Shown here: positions 43,107-51,412 of the stretch, in pieces
Position numbering within the stretch: the stretch's first letter is position 1
Layout: each line of letters opens with the position of its first letter
Assembly (NCBI GenBank): GCA_039414355.1
Contig: JBCDJN010000008.1
Location: 13,859 to 77,858, forward strand
Direction: 5' to 3'
From: JBCCQL01 sp039414355
Lineage (GTDB): Bacteria; Planctomycetota; Planctomycetia; Pirellulales; Lacipirellulaceae
Length of the DNA stretch: 64,000 nucleotides
The notes under the pieces: model-generated
The model's database searches: none
What the model was told of the DNA's origin: nothing
The model's input: the letters and a program-made list of their open reading frames with translations, nothing else
Program-made: the position numbers and the translations under genes

Positions 43107-44735
43107 ATGCCCGACACCCCTCCCCAAAGCGACGCCGCCGCCCCCCTCGACCCGACGGCAGCCCGCCGCGAGAAGCTCCACGCGCTGGTCGCCATGGGCG
43201 TCGACCCGTGGGGCGGCCGGCTCGATGGGCACACGCGGATCGGCGCCGTTCGCGCCCAGGCCGCCGAGGTTAAGTACCGCTTCCCGGACGGGACGGAGCT
43301 TGACCTGCCGGACTTTGAAGCCCAGGAGGAGGGCTGGCAATTCCGTCAGTGGAAGGCCGATCGCAACGCCGAGCACGACAACGCGCGGGGCGAGGTCGTC
43401 GGCCCCAGCTTCCGCGTCGCCGGGCGGCTCGTGTTTCGTCGAACGGCTGGCAAGCTGATCTTCTTTGGCCTGCGGGACATGACCGGCGATATCCAACTGC
43501 TCGTCGGCCAGAAGCAGGTGGGCGAGAGCTGGGAGCTGGTCGACAAGCTCGACCTCGGGGACATCATCGCCGTCGACGGCACGCTCACCCGCACCAACAC
43601 GGGCGAGCTCTCCATCGCCGCCGAGAAGCTACACTTCCTCAGCAAGTGCCTCACGCCGCCGCCCGAGAAGCACGCCGGCCTGAAGGACGCGGAGATGCGG
43701 CAGCGGATGCGCTACGTCGACCTGGCGTTCAACGACGGCGTGATGCCGCGGTTCTTGAACCGGTCGCGCATCGTTCAGTCGGTCCGCCAGACGCTGGCCG
43801 ACCGCGGGTTCGTGGAGGTGGAAGGCCCCACGCTGCACAGCATCGCCGGCGGCGCCGCGGCCCGGCCATTCACCACGCACCACAACGCGCTGGACATCGA
43901 CCTGTTCATGCGGATCGCGCTGGAGCTGCACCTCAAGCGGCTGCTGGTCGGCGGCGTCGAACGCGTGTACGAGCTCGGCCGCGTCTACCGCAACGAGGGC
44001 ATCAGCCCCAAGCACAACCCGGAGTTCACGATGCTGGAGGTCTATCAGGCCTACGGCAACTACGAGTCGATGATGGACCTAACCGAAGCGGTCATCACCG
44101 ACGCGATCGCGGCTATCAGCGCAGCGACCGGCGCAGGTGCAAACTACGTTCTGCCGTGGGGTGAGAAGCAGATCGACTTCACGCCGCCCTTTGCCCGCAA
44201 GACCTACAACGAGCTCTTCCAGGAGCACGCCGGCGTTGATCCGAACGACTCGGCGGCGGTGGCGGAGCTGGCGAAGAAGATCGGCTTTGACCTCGTAGGC
44301 GAAGACGGCGCCGAGAAGCACCCCGATGTGATCAAGAACGAAGTCTTCGAAGAGAAGGTGGAAGACGCGCTCGCAGGGCCGGTCTTCGTCACCGACTACC
44401 CGGCCAGCATCTGCCCGCTCACCAAGCGGAAGCGGGACAACCCGGCCGTTGCCGAGCGGTTTGAGCTGTTCATCGACGGCATGGAGATCGCCAACGCCTA
44501 CACGGAGCTGAACGACCCCGACCTGCAGGAGGAGTTGTTCAAGGCGCAGCTCGCCGGCCAGAGCGAGGAGGACAGCATGGCGAAGATGGACGACGACTTC
44601 ATCCGCGCCCTCCGCCACGGCATGCCGCCGGCGGGCGGCCTGGGCATCGGCATCGACCGGCTGGTGATGCTGCTCACCAACAGCCAATCGATCCGCGACG
44701 TGATCCTCTTCCCGCTTCTGCGGCCGGAGAACTGA
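43107..44735 (+). CDS. lysS: Lysyl-tRNA synthetase (class II)
   Basis: A 542-residue class IIb enzyme that charges tRNA-Lys. The OB-fold anticodon domain (about 100-200) includes VAGRLVFRRTAGKLIFFGLR. The catalytic domain has motif 1 around RSRIVQSVRQTLADRGFVEV, motif 2 VYELGRVYRNEGISPKHNPE with FTMLEVYQAY, and motif 3 GGLGIGIDRLVMLLTNSQSI. The N-terminal 20 residues are a disordered Pro/Ala tail. ATG 43107 is preferred over a much longer open frame because the preceding sequence is arginine-rich and non-homologous. The stop is 9 bp from that of the convergent kinase gene. Confidence 0.96.
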   Translation: MPDTPPQSDAAAPLDPTAARREKLHALVAMGVDPWGGRLDGHTRIGAVRAQAAEVKYRFPDGTELDLPDFEAQEEGWQFRQWKADRNAEHDNARGEVVGPSFRVAGRLVFRRTAGKLIFFGLRDMTGDIQLLVGQKQVGESWELVDKLDLGDIIAVDGTLTRTNTGELSIAAEKLHFLSKCLTPPPEKHAGLKDAEMRQRMRYVDLAFNDGVMPRFLNRSRIVQSVRQTLADRGFVEVEGPTLHSIAGGAAARPFTTHHNALDIDLFMRIALELHLKRLLVGGVERVYELGRVYRNEGISPKHNPEFTMLEVYQAYGNYESMMDLTEAVITDAIAAISAATGAGANYVLPWGEKQIDFTPPFARKTYNELFQEHAGVDPNDSAAVAELAKKIGFDLVGEDGAEKHPDVIKNEVFEEKVEDALAGPVFVTDYPASICPLTKRKRDNPAVAERFELFIDGMEIANAYTELNDPDLQEELFKAQLAGQSEEDSMAKMDDDFIRALRHGMPPAGGLGIGIDRLVMLLTNSQSIRDVILFPLLRPEN

Positions 44736-44744
44736 CGATGCGAA

Positions 44745-45665
44745 TCACCGCTCCGCGAAGCTAGCGATTTCGAGCCGCGCCAGTTCGTCGGCCACCTCTT
44801 CGGGCGTCGAGGGGCGCCTCAGCGGGTCTTTCGCCAGCAGTCGGTGCACAAGCGAGGCAACCGGCTTGGGCGTGCCGGGGCGGGCGTCGCGGAGGCACTT
44901 CGGCTTCGCCTGGCGGTGCATGCTGATCAGCTCGGCGGGGTCGTCGGCCTCGAACGGCCGCTCGCCGGTGAGCGTCTCGTAGAGCATCACACCCAGGCTG
45001 TAGAGGTCGGTCCGGCGGTCGACGGTGCAGGCGCTGGTGACCATCTCCGGCGCCATGTAGTGCGGCGTGCCCACCACCGGGCGCGTGGCCCACGAACGGG
45101 CTTCGTCAGACGTTTGGCAGAAGCCCAAGTCGAGCAGCGTGGCGTGGCCGTCCGGCGAAACGAAGACGTTGGCCGGCTTCACGTCCGCGTGGATCATGCC
45201 CGCTGCCTTGTGGATGGCGGCGAGCGCCTCGGCCACCTGCCGGGCGATCCAGAGGGCGGCGGGCAGCGCCGGTTGGCGGCCCTCGGCGAGCTTCGCGGCG
45301 AGGGTTTCGCCCGCCACGCGCGGCATCACGATGAAGAACGGCGGCCGCGTGAGCTGCGACGAGAGCACCGGCGCCACGTGCGGGTGCGAGACCTTGCCAC
45401 CGACGAGCGCCTCGCGGCGGAGCGTCTCCACCGCGGCTGTGTCGTTCCACCACTCGCGGCGGAGCGCCTTCACCGCGTACATGGGCGGCGCGTCCGGCGT
45501 CTCCTGCGGGCGGGCCAAGTAGACGCGGTTGAGCGTGCTCTCGGCCAGCAGGCGGACCAACTGCCAGGGGCCCATGCGGCCCACCACTTTCCGCCGACTG
45601 GGGGCTTCGCCCCATACCACACGTGAGCCCGATTGACCGGTGGTGGTCGCCGTGGTTGTCGCCAT
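44745..45665 (-). CDS. Serine/threonine protein kinase (PknB-like, HAD catalytic loop)
   Basis: A 306-residue eukaryotic-type kinase without membrane anchor. The ATP lysine is in MYAVKALRREWW, the catalytic loop is MIHADVKPANVFV, the metal-binding loop LLDLGFCQTS (DLG for DFG) and the P+1 loop VVGTPHYMAPEM. Aspartate and lysine of the catalytic loop are present but arginine of HRD is alanine, so activation-loop control should differ. The glycine-rich loop (LLAESTLNRVYLA) is weak. It ends soon after the C-lobe. ATG 45665. It is the last gene of the co-directional envelope series that includes lpxI and lpxD; substrates unknown. Confidence 0.88.
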   Translation of the reverse strand: MATTTATTTGQSGSRVVWGEAPSRRKVVGRMGPWQLVRLLAESTLNRVYLARPQETPDAPPMYAVKALRREWWNDTAAVETLRREALVGGKVSHPHVAPVLSSQLTRPPFFIVMPRVAGETLAAKLAEGRQPALPAALWIARQVAEALAAIHKAAGMIHADVKPANVFVSPDGHATLLDLGFCQTSDEARSWATRPVVGTPHYMAPEMVTSACTVDRRTDLYSLGVMLYETLTGERPFEADDPAELISMHRQAKPKCLRDARPGTPKPVASLVHRLLAKDPLRRPSTPEEVADELARLEIASFAER

Positions 45666-45850
45666 CGTGTGCCTGCTCGCAGAAGTCCCGGCGCCACGAA
45701 AAGCCACAGGCGCCCGGTTTCTCATCGGCATGGCAACCGGCCACGCTGAAGCGGCAAGGCCGATGCGGCCCACCCAAGCGATAGCACCGCAAGCAAGGCG
45801 GCCGCGAGGCGCACTTAGGCTGCTGATGTCTGACCGCTGAGGGCCGAACG

Positions 45851-46732
45851 CTACGCGGCCTTGGCCGCCGCCTGCGAGCTGGCGATCGCCACGACCTTGA
45901 TGCCCTTACTCTGAGCGAACCGGCAGAAGTCCTCGCTATCGAGCAGGATGGTGCGGCCCGCCTCGATAGCAAGCACCCGCCCGCCGGCGGCGGCCATCGT
46001 CTCGAGCGTCTGGATGCCAACCGTTGGCACGTCGAAGCGCATGTCTTGGTTCGGCTTGGCGACCTTGATCACCGTGAACCCGCCCTGCCGGCAGAGCTCG
46101 CCGGCGCGGCGGATGGCGGCGTCGGTTCCTTCGATCGCCTCGACGGCGATCACTGCGCGGTCCTTCACGCAGATGCTCTGGCCAATGTCCAGGCCGCCCA
46201 TCTGCTTGGCGATCTCCCAGCCGAACTGGATATCGGTCGACTGCGCGGGCGACGGGGCGCCGCCGGCCACAGGGCCTGCGTTCACGAGAAGCTCCGGGGC
46301 AAAATCCGTGGCGGGCAGGAAGTTGATGCCGCGTCGGCCGAACGCCTCGCACAGCGTGCCGAGCAGCGTGTCGTCCTTGCGGTCGCCGCCGCTGCCGATG
46401 AAGTGGGGATAGAACGTCCGCAGGCAAGTCAGGTCGGGCACGTACCGCAGAAGCACCCAGGGGCGGTAAAGGTCCACCTTGTGGAACTTGCCCGCCATGG
46501 TGGCCCGGGTCACGCCGCGGCGTTGGAAGTACCGGATCGCCGTGCCGAGATGGGCCGCGTTGAGCCACTGGAAGTGATCAACGTGCGGGATGATGTCTTC
46601 TTCGCAGTGCCATTTGATGCCCAGGCACTGCACTTCGTGCCCGGAGGCGCGGAGGGTGTCAGCGATCGTAATCGGCAGACGTCCCCAACCGGCGATGAGC
46701 CCAACGCGGCGATTGGAACTGGTGGGGGGCAT
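45851..46732 (-). CDS. lpxI: UDP-2,3-diacylglucosamine pyrophosphatase LpxI
   Basis: A 293-residue cytoplasmic enzyme making lipid X from UDP-2,3-diacylglucosamine in lipid A synthesis. It matches LpxI across its length: VGLIAGWGRLPITIADTLRA, MAGKFHKVDLYRP, TLLGTLCEAFGRRGINFLPA and the C-terminal AVIAVEAIEGTDAAIRRAGE and KVAKPNQDMRFDVPTVG. LpxI replaces LpxH in many non-proteobacterial Gram-negatives. ATG 46732. It follows lpxD by 99 bp containing a hairpin. A solitary TGACCGCTGA (45831-45840), identical to units of array C, lies 10 bp past its stop. Confidence 0.93.
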   Translation of the reverse strand: MPPTSSNRRVGLIAGWGRLPITIADTLRASGHEVQCLGIKWHCEEDIIPHVDHFQWLNAAHLGTAIRYFQRRGVTRATMAGKFHKVDLYRPWVLLRYVPDLTCLRTFYPHFIGSGGDRKDDTLLGTLCEAFGRRGINFLPATDFAPELLVNAGPVAGGAPSPAQSTDIQFGWEIAKQMGGLDIGQSICVKDRAVIAVEAIEGTDAAIRRAGELCRQGGFTVIKVAKPNQDMRFDVPTVGIQTLETMAAAGGRVLAIEAGRTILLDSEDFCRFAQSKGIKVVAIASSQAAAKAA

Positions 46733-46747
46733 GGCTGCTCGGTCACT

Positions 46748-46818
46748 GAGCCGCGATCGTCAGGGAGCCGACCATCGATAGTCGACCCGGTTGGCCGACT
46801 CCCTTGTGGTCGCGGCTC
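46748..46818. repeat. Long imperfect hairpin between lpxD and lpxI
   Basis: GAGCCGCGA (46748-46756) pairs with TCGCGGCTC (46810-46818), and inside it GGGAGCCGACC (46763-46773) pairs with GGCCGACTCCC, allowing G-U. The stem is over 20 bp with small bulges. No T-run follows. It lies in the 99-bp gap between two genes read in the same direction, so processing or partial termination is possible. Confidence 0.6.
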
Positions 46819-46831
46819 GGCGTTTGGGTCC

Positions 46832-47926
46832 TCAGGCGGCTTCACGCGGCTGCGGTTGCGTCGCTTCGCTGGCGTCGAGTTGCTTCGCCAGCTCCGCCAC
46901 CTGCTTCCGCAGTTGCTTGAACTCCTTCCGCATCTCAGGCAGCTTGGCGATGGCGGCGAAGCGGAGTTTTTGTGCCTTGACCGGCACGGCCGGGGCGCCG
47001 AGGACGCTCTCGCCGGCCGGGATGTCGTGGCTCACGCCGCACATGGCGCCGAGCTGGGCGCCCGTGCCGATGGTCACGTGGTCTCGCACGCCCGCCTGGC
47101 CCGCCATCACCACGTAGTCGCCCGTAGTGGTGCTGCCGGCGATGCCGACTTGGCTGCAGATGAGGTTGTGCTTTCCGATGCGGCAGTTGTGGGCGATCTG
47201 GGCGAGGTTGTCGATCTTCGTCCCCTCGCCGATCCGCGTCGGGCCGTAGACGCCACGGTCGATCGTCGTGCCGGCGCCGATCTCGACGTCGTCTTCGACC
47301 TCAACGTTGCCGAGCTGAGCCGCGAGCACGTGGCGGCCTTCGCTCTGCGAGTAGCCAAAGCCGTACGCGCCAATCACAGCGCCGGCGTGCACGATGCAGC
47401 GGTCGCCAACGTTGGTGTCTTCGTACAGCGTTGCGCTCGGAAAGATGGTGACGTCCGCCCCCACGCGGCAACCGGGCAGGATGACGGTGTTCGGGTAGAC
47501 CGTGGTGCGAGGCCCGATGGTCACGTCCTCGCCAATCACCGCGCCGCAGTGGATCTGCGCGGTGGGGTCGATCTGGGCCGAGGGGTCGATGGTGGCGCCA
47601 GCGTGGCGGCCGACGAGCGTTCGTCGGCGGGTCGGGCGAAACCGCAACACGATGGCGGAGAACGCCGCGTGCAGATCATCGACGGCGATCGACGGCCGGT
47701 CGTCCACGGCGACGCCCTTCGGCACAACAACCGCCGCAGCGGCGCACTCGGCCAACGCCGGCAGGCGATCCGCGTGATCAACCAGCGTGATGTCCCCGGG
47801 GCCGGCTTCGCCGAGCGGCGCCGCGCCCGTGAGTTCAAGCGTGGCGTCGCCAACGAGATGGCCGCCAACCAAAGCGGCGAGTTCCGACAATGCTGCGGGG
47901 TCCGACAGCGGTGCAGGGGCTGCCAT
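46832..47926 (-). CDS. lpxD: UDP-3-O-(3-hydroxymyristoyl)glucosamine N-acyltransferase
   Basis: A 364-residue left-handed beta-helix acyltransferase, third step of lipid A synthesis. An N-terminal uridine-binding domain (about 1-110) is followed by hexapeptide repeats: IDPSAQIDPTAQIHCGAVIG, GPRTTVYPNTVILPGCRVG, EIGAGTTIDRGVYGPTRIGE, TKIDNLAQIAHNCRIGKHN, the last with the catalytic histidine. A C-terminal charged helix (MRKEFKQLRKQVAELAKQLD) should form the trimer coiled coil. ATG 47926 is supported by AAGGA 8 nt upstream. Next to lpxI and lptB, so this is an LPS production and export cluster. Confidence 0.95.
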   Translation of the reverse strand: MAAPAPLSDPAALSELAALVGGHLVGDATLELTGAAPLGEAGPGDITLVDHADRLPALAECAAAAVVVPKGVAVDDRPSIAVDDLHAAFSAIVLRFRPTRRRTLVGRHAGATIDPSAQIDPTAQIHCGAVIGEDVTIGPRTTVYPNTVILPGCRVGADVTIFPSATLYEDTNVGDRCIVHAGAVIGAYGFGYSQSEGRHVLAAQLGNVEVEDDVEIGAGTTIDRGVYGPTRIGEGTKIDNLAQIAHNCRIGKHNLICSQVGIAGSTTTGDYVVMAGQAGVRDHVTIGTGAQLGAMCGVSHDIPAGESVLGAPAVPVKAQKLRFAAIAKLPEMRKEFKQLRKQVAELAKQLDASEATQPQPREAA

Positions 47927-48073
47927 GCAGGTTCCTTCCCAATTGCCCAACGTGGCTCGGTAGCAGACTTTGCCCAGGATTAAAGCCTGGTAGCCGCGGC
48001 GGCGATCCTTCGCCGCGCGGTGGGCGACTTTACCGCCGCCGTGCCGACCGCCACAAGATCAGCCTGCCGCCGA

Positions 48074-48481
48074 TCAGCGGTCGGGCGCGGCAAGGCTCAT
48101 CGCCTCTTCGAAGTTCCGCTGCAGTTTGGCGAAGTCCTCGCGGTTGCCGCCGGCGTCGGGGTGCACGTACTTCACACGCTCCCGGTAGGCCGCTAGCACC
48201 TCGGACTTCGTGCACGGCAGCTTCAGCCCGAGGGCCCGGACGGAGGGCGGGGCGTCCCGCTTGACCCACTCGGGCAGCGTGGTCACGTAGCCGCGAACCA
48301 CGATCAGCGCACGCCGCAGCGAGCGGTAGTAGGCCCGGACGTCGGCCACCAAGAAGAAGTAGCCCACGATCGGGGCGACGACCAGCAGCAGGAACAGCAG
48401 CCCCAAACCGGTCAGGTCCGCGGCGTCCGGCCACGCTTCGTCAACGGTTGGGTAGTTGCCGCGCGGGTAGCCCGATTCCAT
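48074..48481 (-). CDS. Membrane-anchored J-domain protein
   Basis: A 135-residue protein. One transmembrane helix (LTGLGLLFLLLVVAPIVGYF, about 22-41) is followed by a basic stretch. A C-terminal J-domain comes next: LGLKLPCTKSEVLAAYRERV then KYVHPDAGGNREDFAKLQRN, with the HPD tripeptide that stimulates Hsp70 ATPase. The domain would face the cytoplasm and recruit DnaK to the membrane. No Gly/Phe or zinc regions, so a type III J-protein. ATG 48481 is chosen (TTG 48502 in frame). It is placed between lptB and lpxD, suggesting a link to envelope assembly; that is inference. Confidence 0.85.
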   Translation of the reverse strand: MESGYPRGNYPTVDEAWPDAADLTGLGLLFLLLVVAPIVGYFFLVADVRAYYRSLRRALIVVRGYVTTLPEWVKRDAPPSVRALGLKLPCTKSEVLAAYRERVKYVHPDAGGNREDFAKLQRNFEEAMSLAAPDR

Positions 48482-48552
48482 GACCGCCAAGATATACCGC
48501 AACGCCCGCGGCGGGCGAATCTTCTGACAGCAAGGCTCGAACTTATTGGTTC

Positions 48553-49287
48553 TCAGGCCGCGCCGAGTTCCATGCCCTCGCCAAAGTAGTACCGGCGGGC
48601 GTCGGGGTTGCTCAGCACCTCATCGGGCCGGCCGTGGCACAGCACTCGGCCGGCGCGGATCACGTAGCTGCGGTCGGTGATTTCGAGCGTTTCACGGACC
48701 TGGTGGTCGGTGATCAGGATCGATATGCCGCGGCTGCGGAGGTCGCGGATGATGCCCTGGATGCTGTCGATGGTGACCGGGTCGATGCCGGTGAAGGGCT
48801 CGTCGAGCAGGATGATCTTGGGGTCGGAGACCAGGCAGCGGGCGATCTCGAGCCGCCGGCGTTCGCCGCCCGAGAGGTTGTTCGCTCGGCTTCTGCGGAG
48901 CTTGGTGATGCCGAACTGCTCCATCAGCTCGTCGCACCGCTGCCGCCGGGTGCGGCGGTCCATGCCAAGCATCTCCATCACGCCGAGCAGGTTGTTTTGC
49001 ACCGAGAGCTTGCGGAAGACGCTGGATTCTTGGGCCAGATAGCCCATTCCGCCATCCCGTGCGCGGCGGTACATCGGCCAGTTGGTCACGTCCTTGCCGC
49101 CGAGGCAAACGCGGCCGGCGTCGGGCTCGACCATGCCGCAGGTCATGCGGAACGAGGTGGTCTTGCCCGCCCCGTTGGGGCCAAGCAGGCCGACGATCTC
49201 GCCGGGCTCCACCTCAAATTCCACCCCGTCCACCACCCGCCGGCGGCCATAGGTCTTTACCAATCCGTGGACATCGAGCAGGGCCAT
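48553..49287 (-). CDS. lptB: LPS export ABC transporter ATP-binding protein
   Basis: A 244-residue ABC ATPase powering LptB2FGC lipopolysaccharide extraction. It has Walker A LLGPNGAGKTTSFRMTCG, signature NNLSGGERRRLEIARCLV, Walker B IILLDEPFTGIDP and H-loop ILITDHQVRETLEI; the wording around FRKLSVQNNLLGVMEMLG is LptB-specific. No LptF/G genes adjoin. ATG 49287, 119 bp after the signal peptidase gene and separated from it by heptamer array C. With lpxD and lpxI downstream it shows that the organism builds an LPS-type outer membrane. Confidence 0.95.
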   Translation of the reverse strand: MALLDVHGLVKTYGRRRVVDGVEFEVEPGEIVGLLGPNGAGKTTSFRMTCGMVEPDAGRVCLGGKDVTNWPMYRRARDGGMGYLAQESSVFRKLSVQNNLLGVMEMLGMDRRTRRQRCDELMEQFGITKLRRSRANNLSGGERRRLEIARCLVSDPKIILLDEPFTGIDPVTIDSIQGIIRDLRSRGISILITDHQVRETLEITDRSYVIRAGRVLCHGRPDEVLSNPDARRYYFGEGMELGAA

Positions 49288-49291
49288 GGCG

Positions 49292-49387
<96 letters not shown>

Positions 49388-49406
49388 AAGCCGGGCCGCA
49401 AGGCCC

Positions 49407-51338
49407 CTACCTCACCAATCGCATGTCGGTGACGTTGGGGATGGGGAACAGCCAGCTATGGGGCCAATACACGCAAACGGCTTTGCCGATCAAGAGCTTT
49501 CGCTCCAGGTAGGGCCCGCCCGGGTCGCCGGCGCCCTGCCCGCCGCTCTTCCAGAGCCGGCAGTCGAGGCTCGCCCCGCTGTTGTCACCGAGGACGAAGT
49601 ACTGGTCTTCTTCGGTGACAAAGTCCACCGCCTCGCGCTGCGAGAAGACCGCCCATCTGCTTGGGTCAAAGGCGATATCTGTCAGCCACGTTGGCCCGTC
49701 CTCGGTGCTGATCGGAAATCGGCCGGCGATAGCGTTGCCGTCAACACGCCAATCGGTTACCGGGAGGCCGTTCACCCGGCCCCGCAGCGGGTTCTCCCAC
49801 GTGTCGGCGATGTAGTAGATGTCCCGCGAAACCTCAGCCCGGTCCACGGTCAAGCGGGCGCCGCGGGCTCCGATGCCCACCGGGGCGAGGTCGCCGGCGT
49901 CCGCCTCGCTCGTGCGGGGGACGATCTGCTCCCGGCTGCCAAACACTTTGTCAACGTCGTAAGCGGTCGGCTTGTCGAACTCGACCGCTTTACCGTCGAC
50001 CCAGAGCATCAGTTTGTCGTCCACGTTGGCGAAGCGGAGCCGGTGCTTGCCGGCGCCGCTTAGCACGCCCGACGCTTTTGGCGCGAAGCCTTCAATCGCG
50101 TCGCCCGTCTCGAATTCATGGGCCGAGAGGGAAGCCGTTTCGGCCGCTAGATCAAGCGTGCAGCGAAAGTGGACACCGCCCTCGACCAACTCGAGCACGA
50201 GATCGCCTTCGGCCGCTTCGAGGTTCACCTCGGCGTCGAGCCACAGGTCGCCGACCCAGTGCAACCCCATCGACTGCGGCTTGACCGCGGCGACGCCGTA
50301 CCTCCGGGCGTGGTACCGCGTGACTTCCGTGTTGTAGGCGTTGAAGTCAGTAATCAGCGACGGCTGGCCCCGGTCCGCGGCGATCTCTTCGAGCGTGACC
50401 CGCGACTTCCGTGGCGGCAACCACGCCTCGGGCGGGGGCGGCGTGTGGCGGTATCGCAGCCATTGCACGCCATCACTACCGGACTTCACAGCGAACGACT
50501 GGCGTGCCCGCAAACCCGACTCCGCAACTCGGGACTCCCACGCCGAGCCGGCATCGTCGGCCTGCCAACGCGCAGGCCATCCGGCGTTGAGAAGCGTTGC
50601 CGACTCGTGGTCCGTATCGTGAACAATCTGCCGCATCGCCAGCATCTTGCTCGGGGAACGATCGGCGACTCGGTAGCTCTCATTCGACCCAAGCGGCCGC
50701 ACAAAGAGGTCACCCTGGTACAGGCGGAGTTCTTCATTGGGCAGGCCCACTAACCGCTTGATGTAGTTGGTGCCGGTGTCTCCGGGATACTTGAACACCA
50801 CCACGTCCCATCGCCGCGGGTCGCTGAACTCATAGATGTACTTGTTGACCAGGATTCGGTCGCCGCTGTAGCTGCTGGCGGTGCTGTCAACGCCCTCTGG
50901 CTCAGCCCGCGTTGGCAAACCCGGCGCCAGCGGCATCGCATAACGGCACGACGGGCTGACGCCACCGACGGTTTGCGCCATCCGCCGCAGCTGATCATCC
51001 GGAAGGCTGTCGGGAAACTGATCACGGAGCTGGTTGAAGTCCGACTGCTCAGTGCTGGCGTTCACCTTGAACCGCTCCCCGGACACGGGGCAAACAACGT
51101 CCTTGTGCCGGCCCATCAGCGTTGGCGCCATCGACCCGGTTGGGATCACAAAGGCCTCGGCCTGGAACGTCCGGAAGAGGAACGCCAGGATGAACGCCAC
51201 GACCAGCGACTCAACCGTCTCGCGGATCGGCTGCCCCTGCGGCTGCTTCTTGGCTTTGGCCTTGCGGGTTGTGTCGACCGTGGGCACCGCCCCGGCGGCG
51301 GCGGGGAAGCTCTTGCGTTTTTTTTTCTTACGGGCCAT
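49407..51338 (-). CDS. lepB: Signal peptidase I with large inserted beta-sandwich domain
   Basis: A 643-residue enzyme, more than twice the usual length. A basic tail (MARKKKKRK) and one transmembrane helix (VESLVVAFILAFLFRTF) precede box B FVIPTGSMAPTLMG (Ser69). Box C/D reads WDVVVFKYPGDTGT then NYIKRLVGLP (Lys194), and box E VLGDNSGASLDCRLW lies near residue 595. Between Lys194 and box E are about 400 extra residues, including a LamG-like stretch (LWLDAEVNLEAAEGDLVLEL, HRLRFANVDDKLMLWVDGKA) and SRDIYYIADTW. It cleaves signal peptides at the periplasmic face. ATG 51338. The gene just upstream encodes a second family member. Confidence 0.92.
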   Translation of the reverse strand: MARKKKKRKSFPAAAGAVPTVDTTRKAKAKKQPQGQPIRETVESLVVAFILAFLFRTFQAEAFVIPTGSMAPTLMGRHKDVVCPVSGERFKVNASTEQSDFNQLRDQFPDSLPDDQLRRMAQTVGGVSPSCRYAMPLAPGLPTRAEPEGVDSTASSYSGDRILVNKYIYEFSDPRRWDVVVFKYPGDTGTNYIKRLVGLPNEELRLYQGDLFVRPLGSNESYRVADRSPSKMLAMRQIVHDTDHESATLLNAGWPARWQADDAGSAWESRVAESGLRARQSFAVKSGSDGVQWLRYRHTPPPPEAWLPPRKSRVTLEEIAADRGQPSLITDFNAYNTEVTRYHARRYGVAAVKPQSMGLHWVGDLWLDAEVNLEAAEGDLVLELVEGGVHFRCTLDLAAETASLSAHEFETGDAIEGFAPKASGVLSGAGKHRLRFANVDDKLMLWVDGKAVEFDKPTAYDVDKVFGSREQIVPRTSEADAGDLAPVGIGARGARLTVDRAEVSRDIYYIADTWENPLRGRVNGLPVTDWRVDGNAIAGRFPISTEDGPTWLTDIAFDPSRWAVFSQREAVDFVTEEDQYFVLGDNSGASLDCRLWKSGGQGAGDPGGPYLERKLLIGKAVCVYWPHSWLFPIPNVTDMRLVR

Positions 51339-51412
51339 GCATCGGCTCGGTGGAAGTGGTTTGCGAAGACCTGAATGCTACCGCAACCGGGCGTCCGCGG
51401 GAACTTCGCTGT

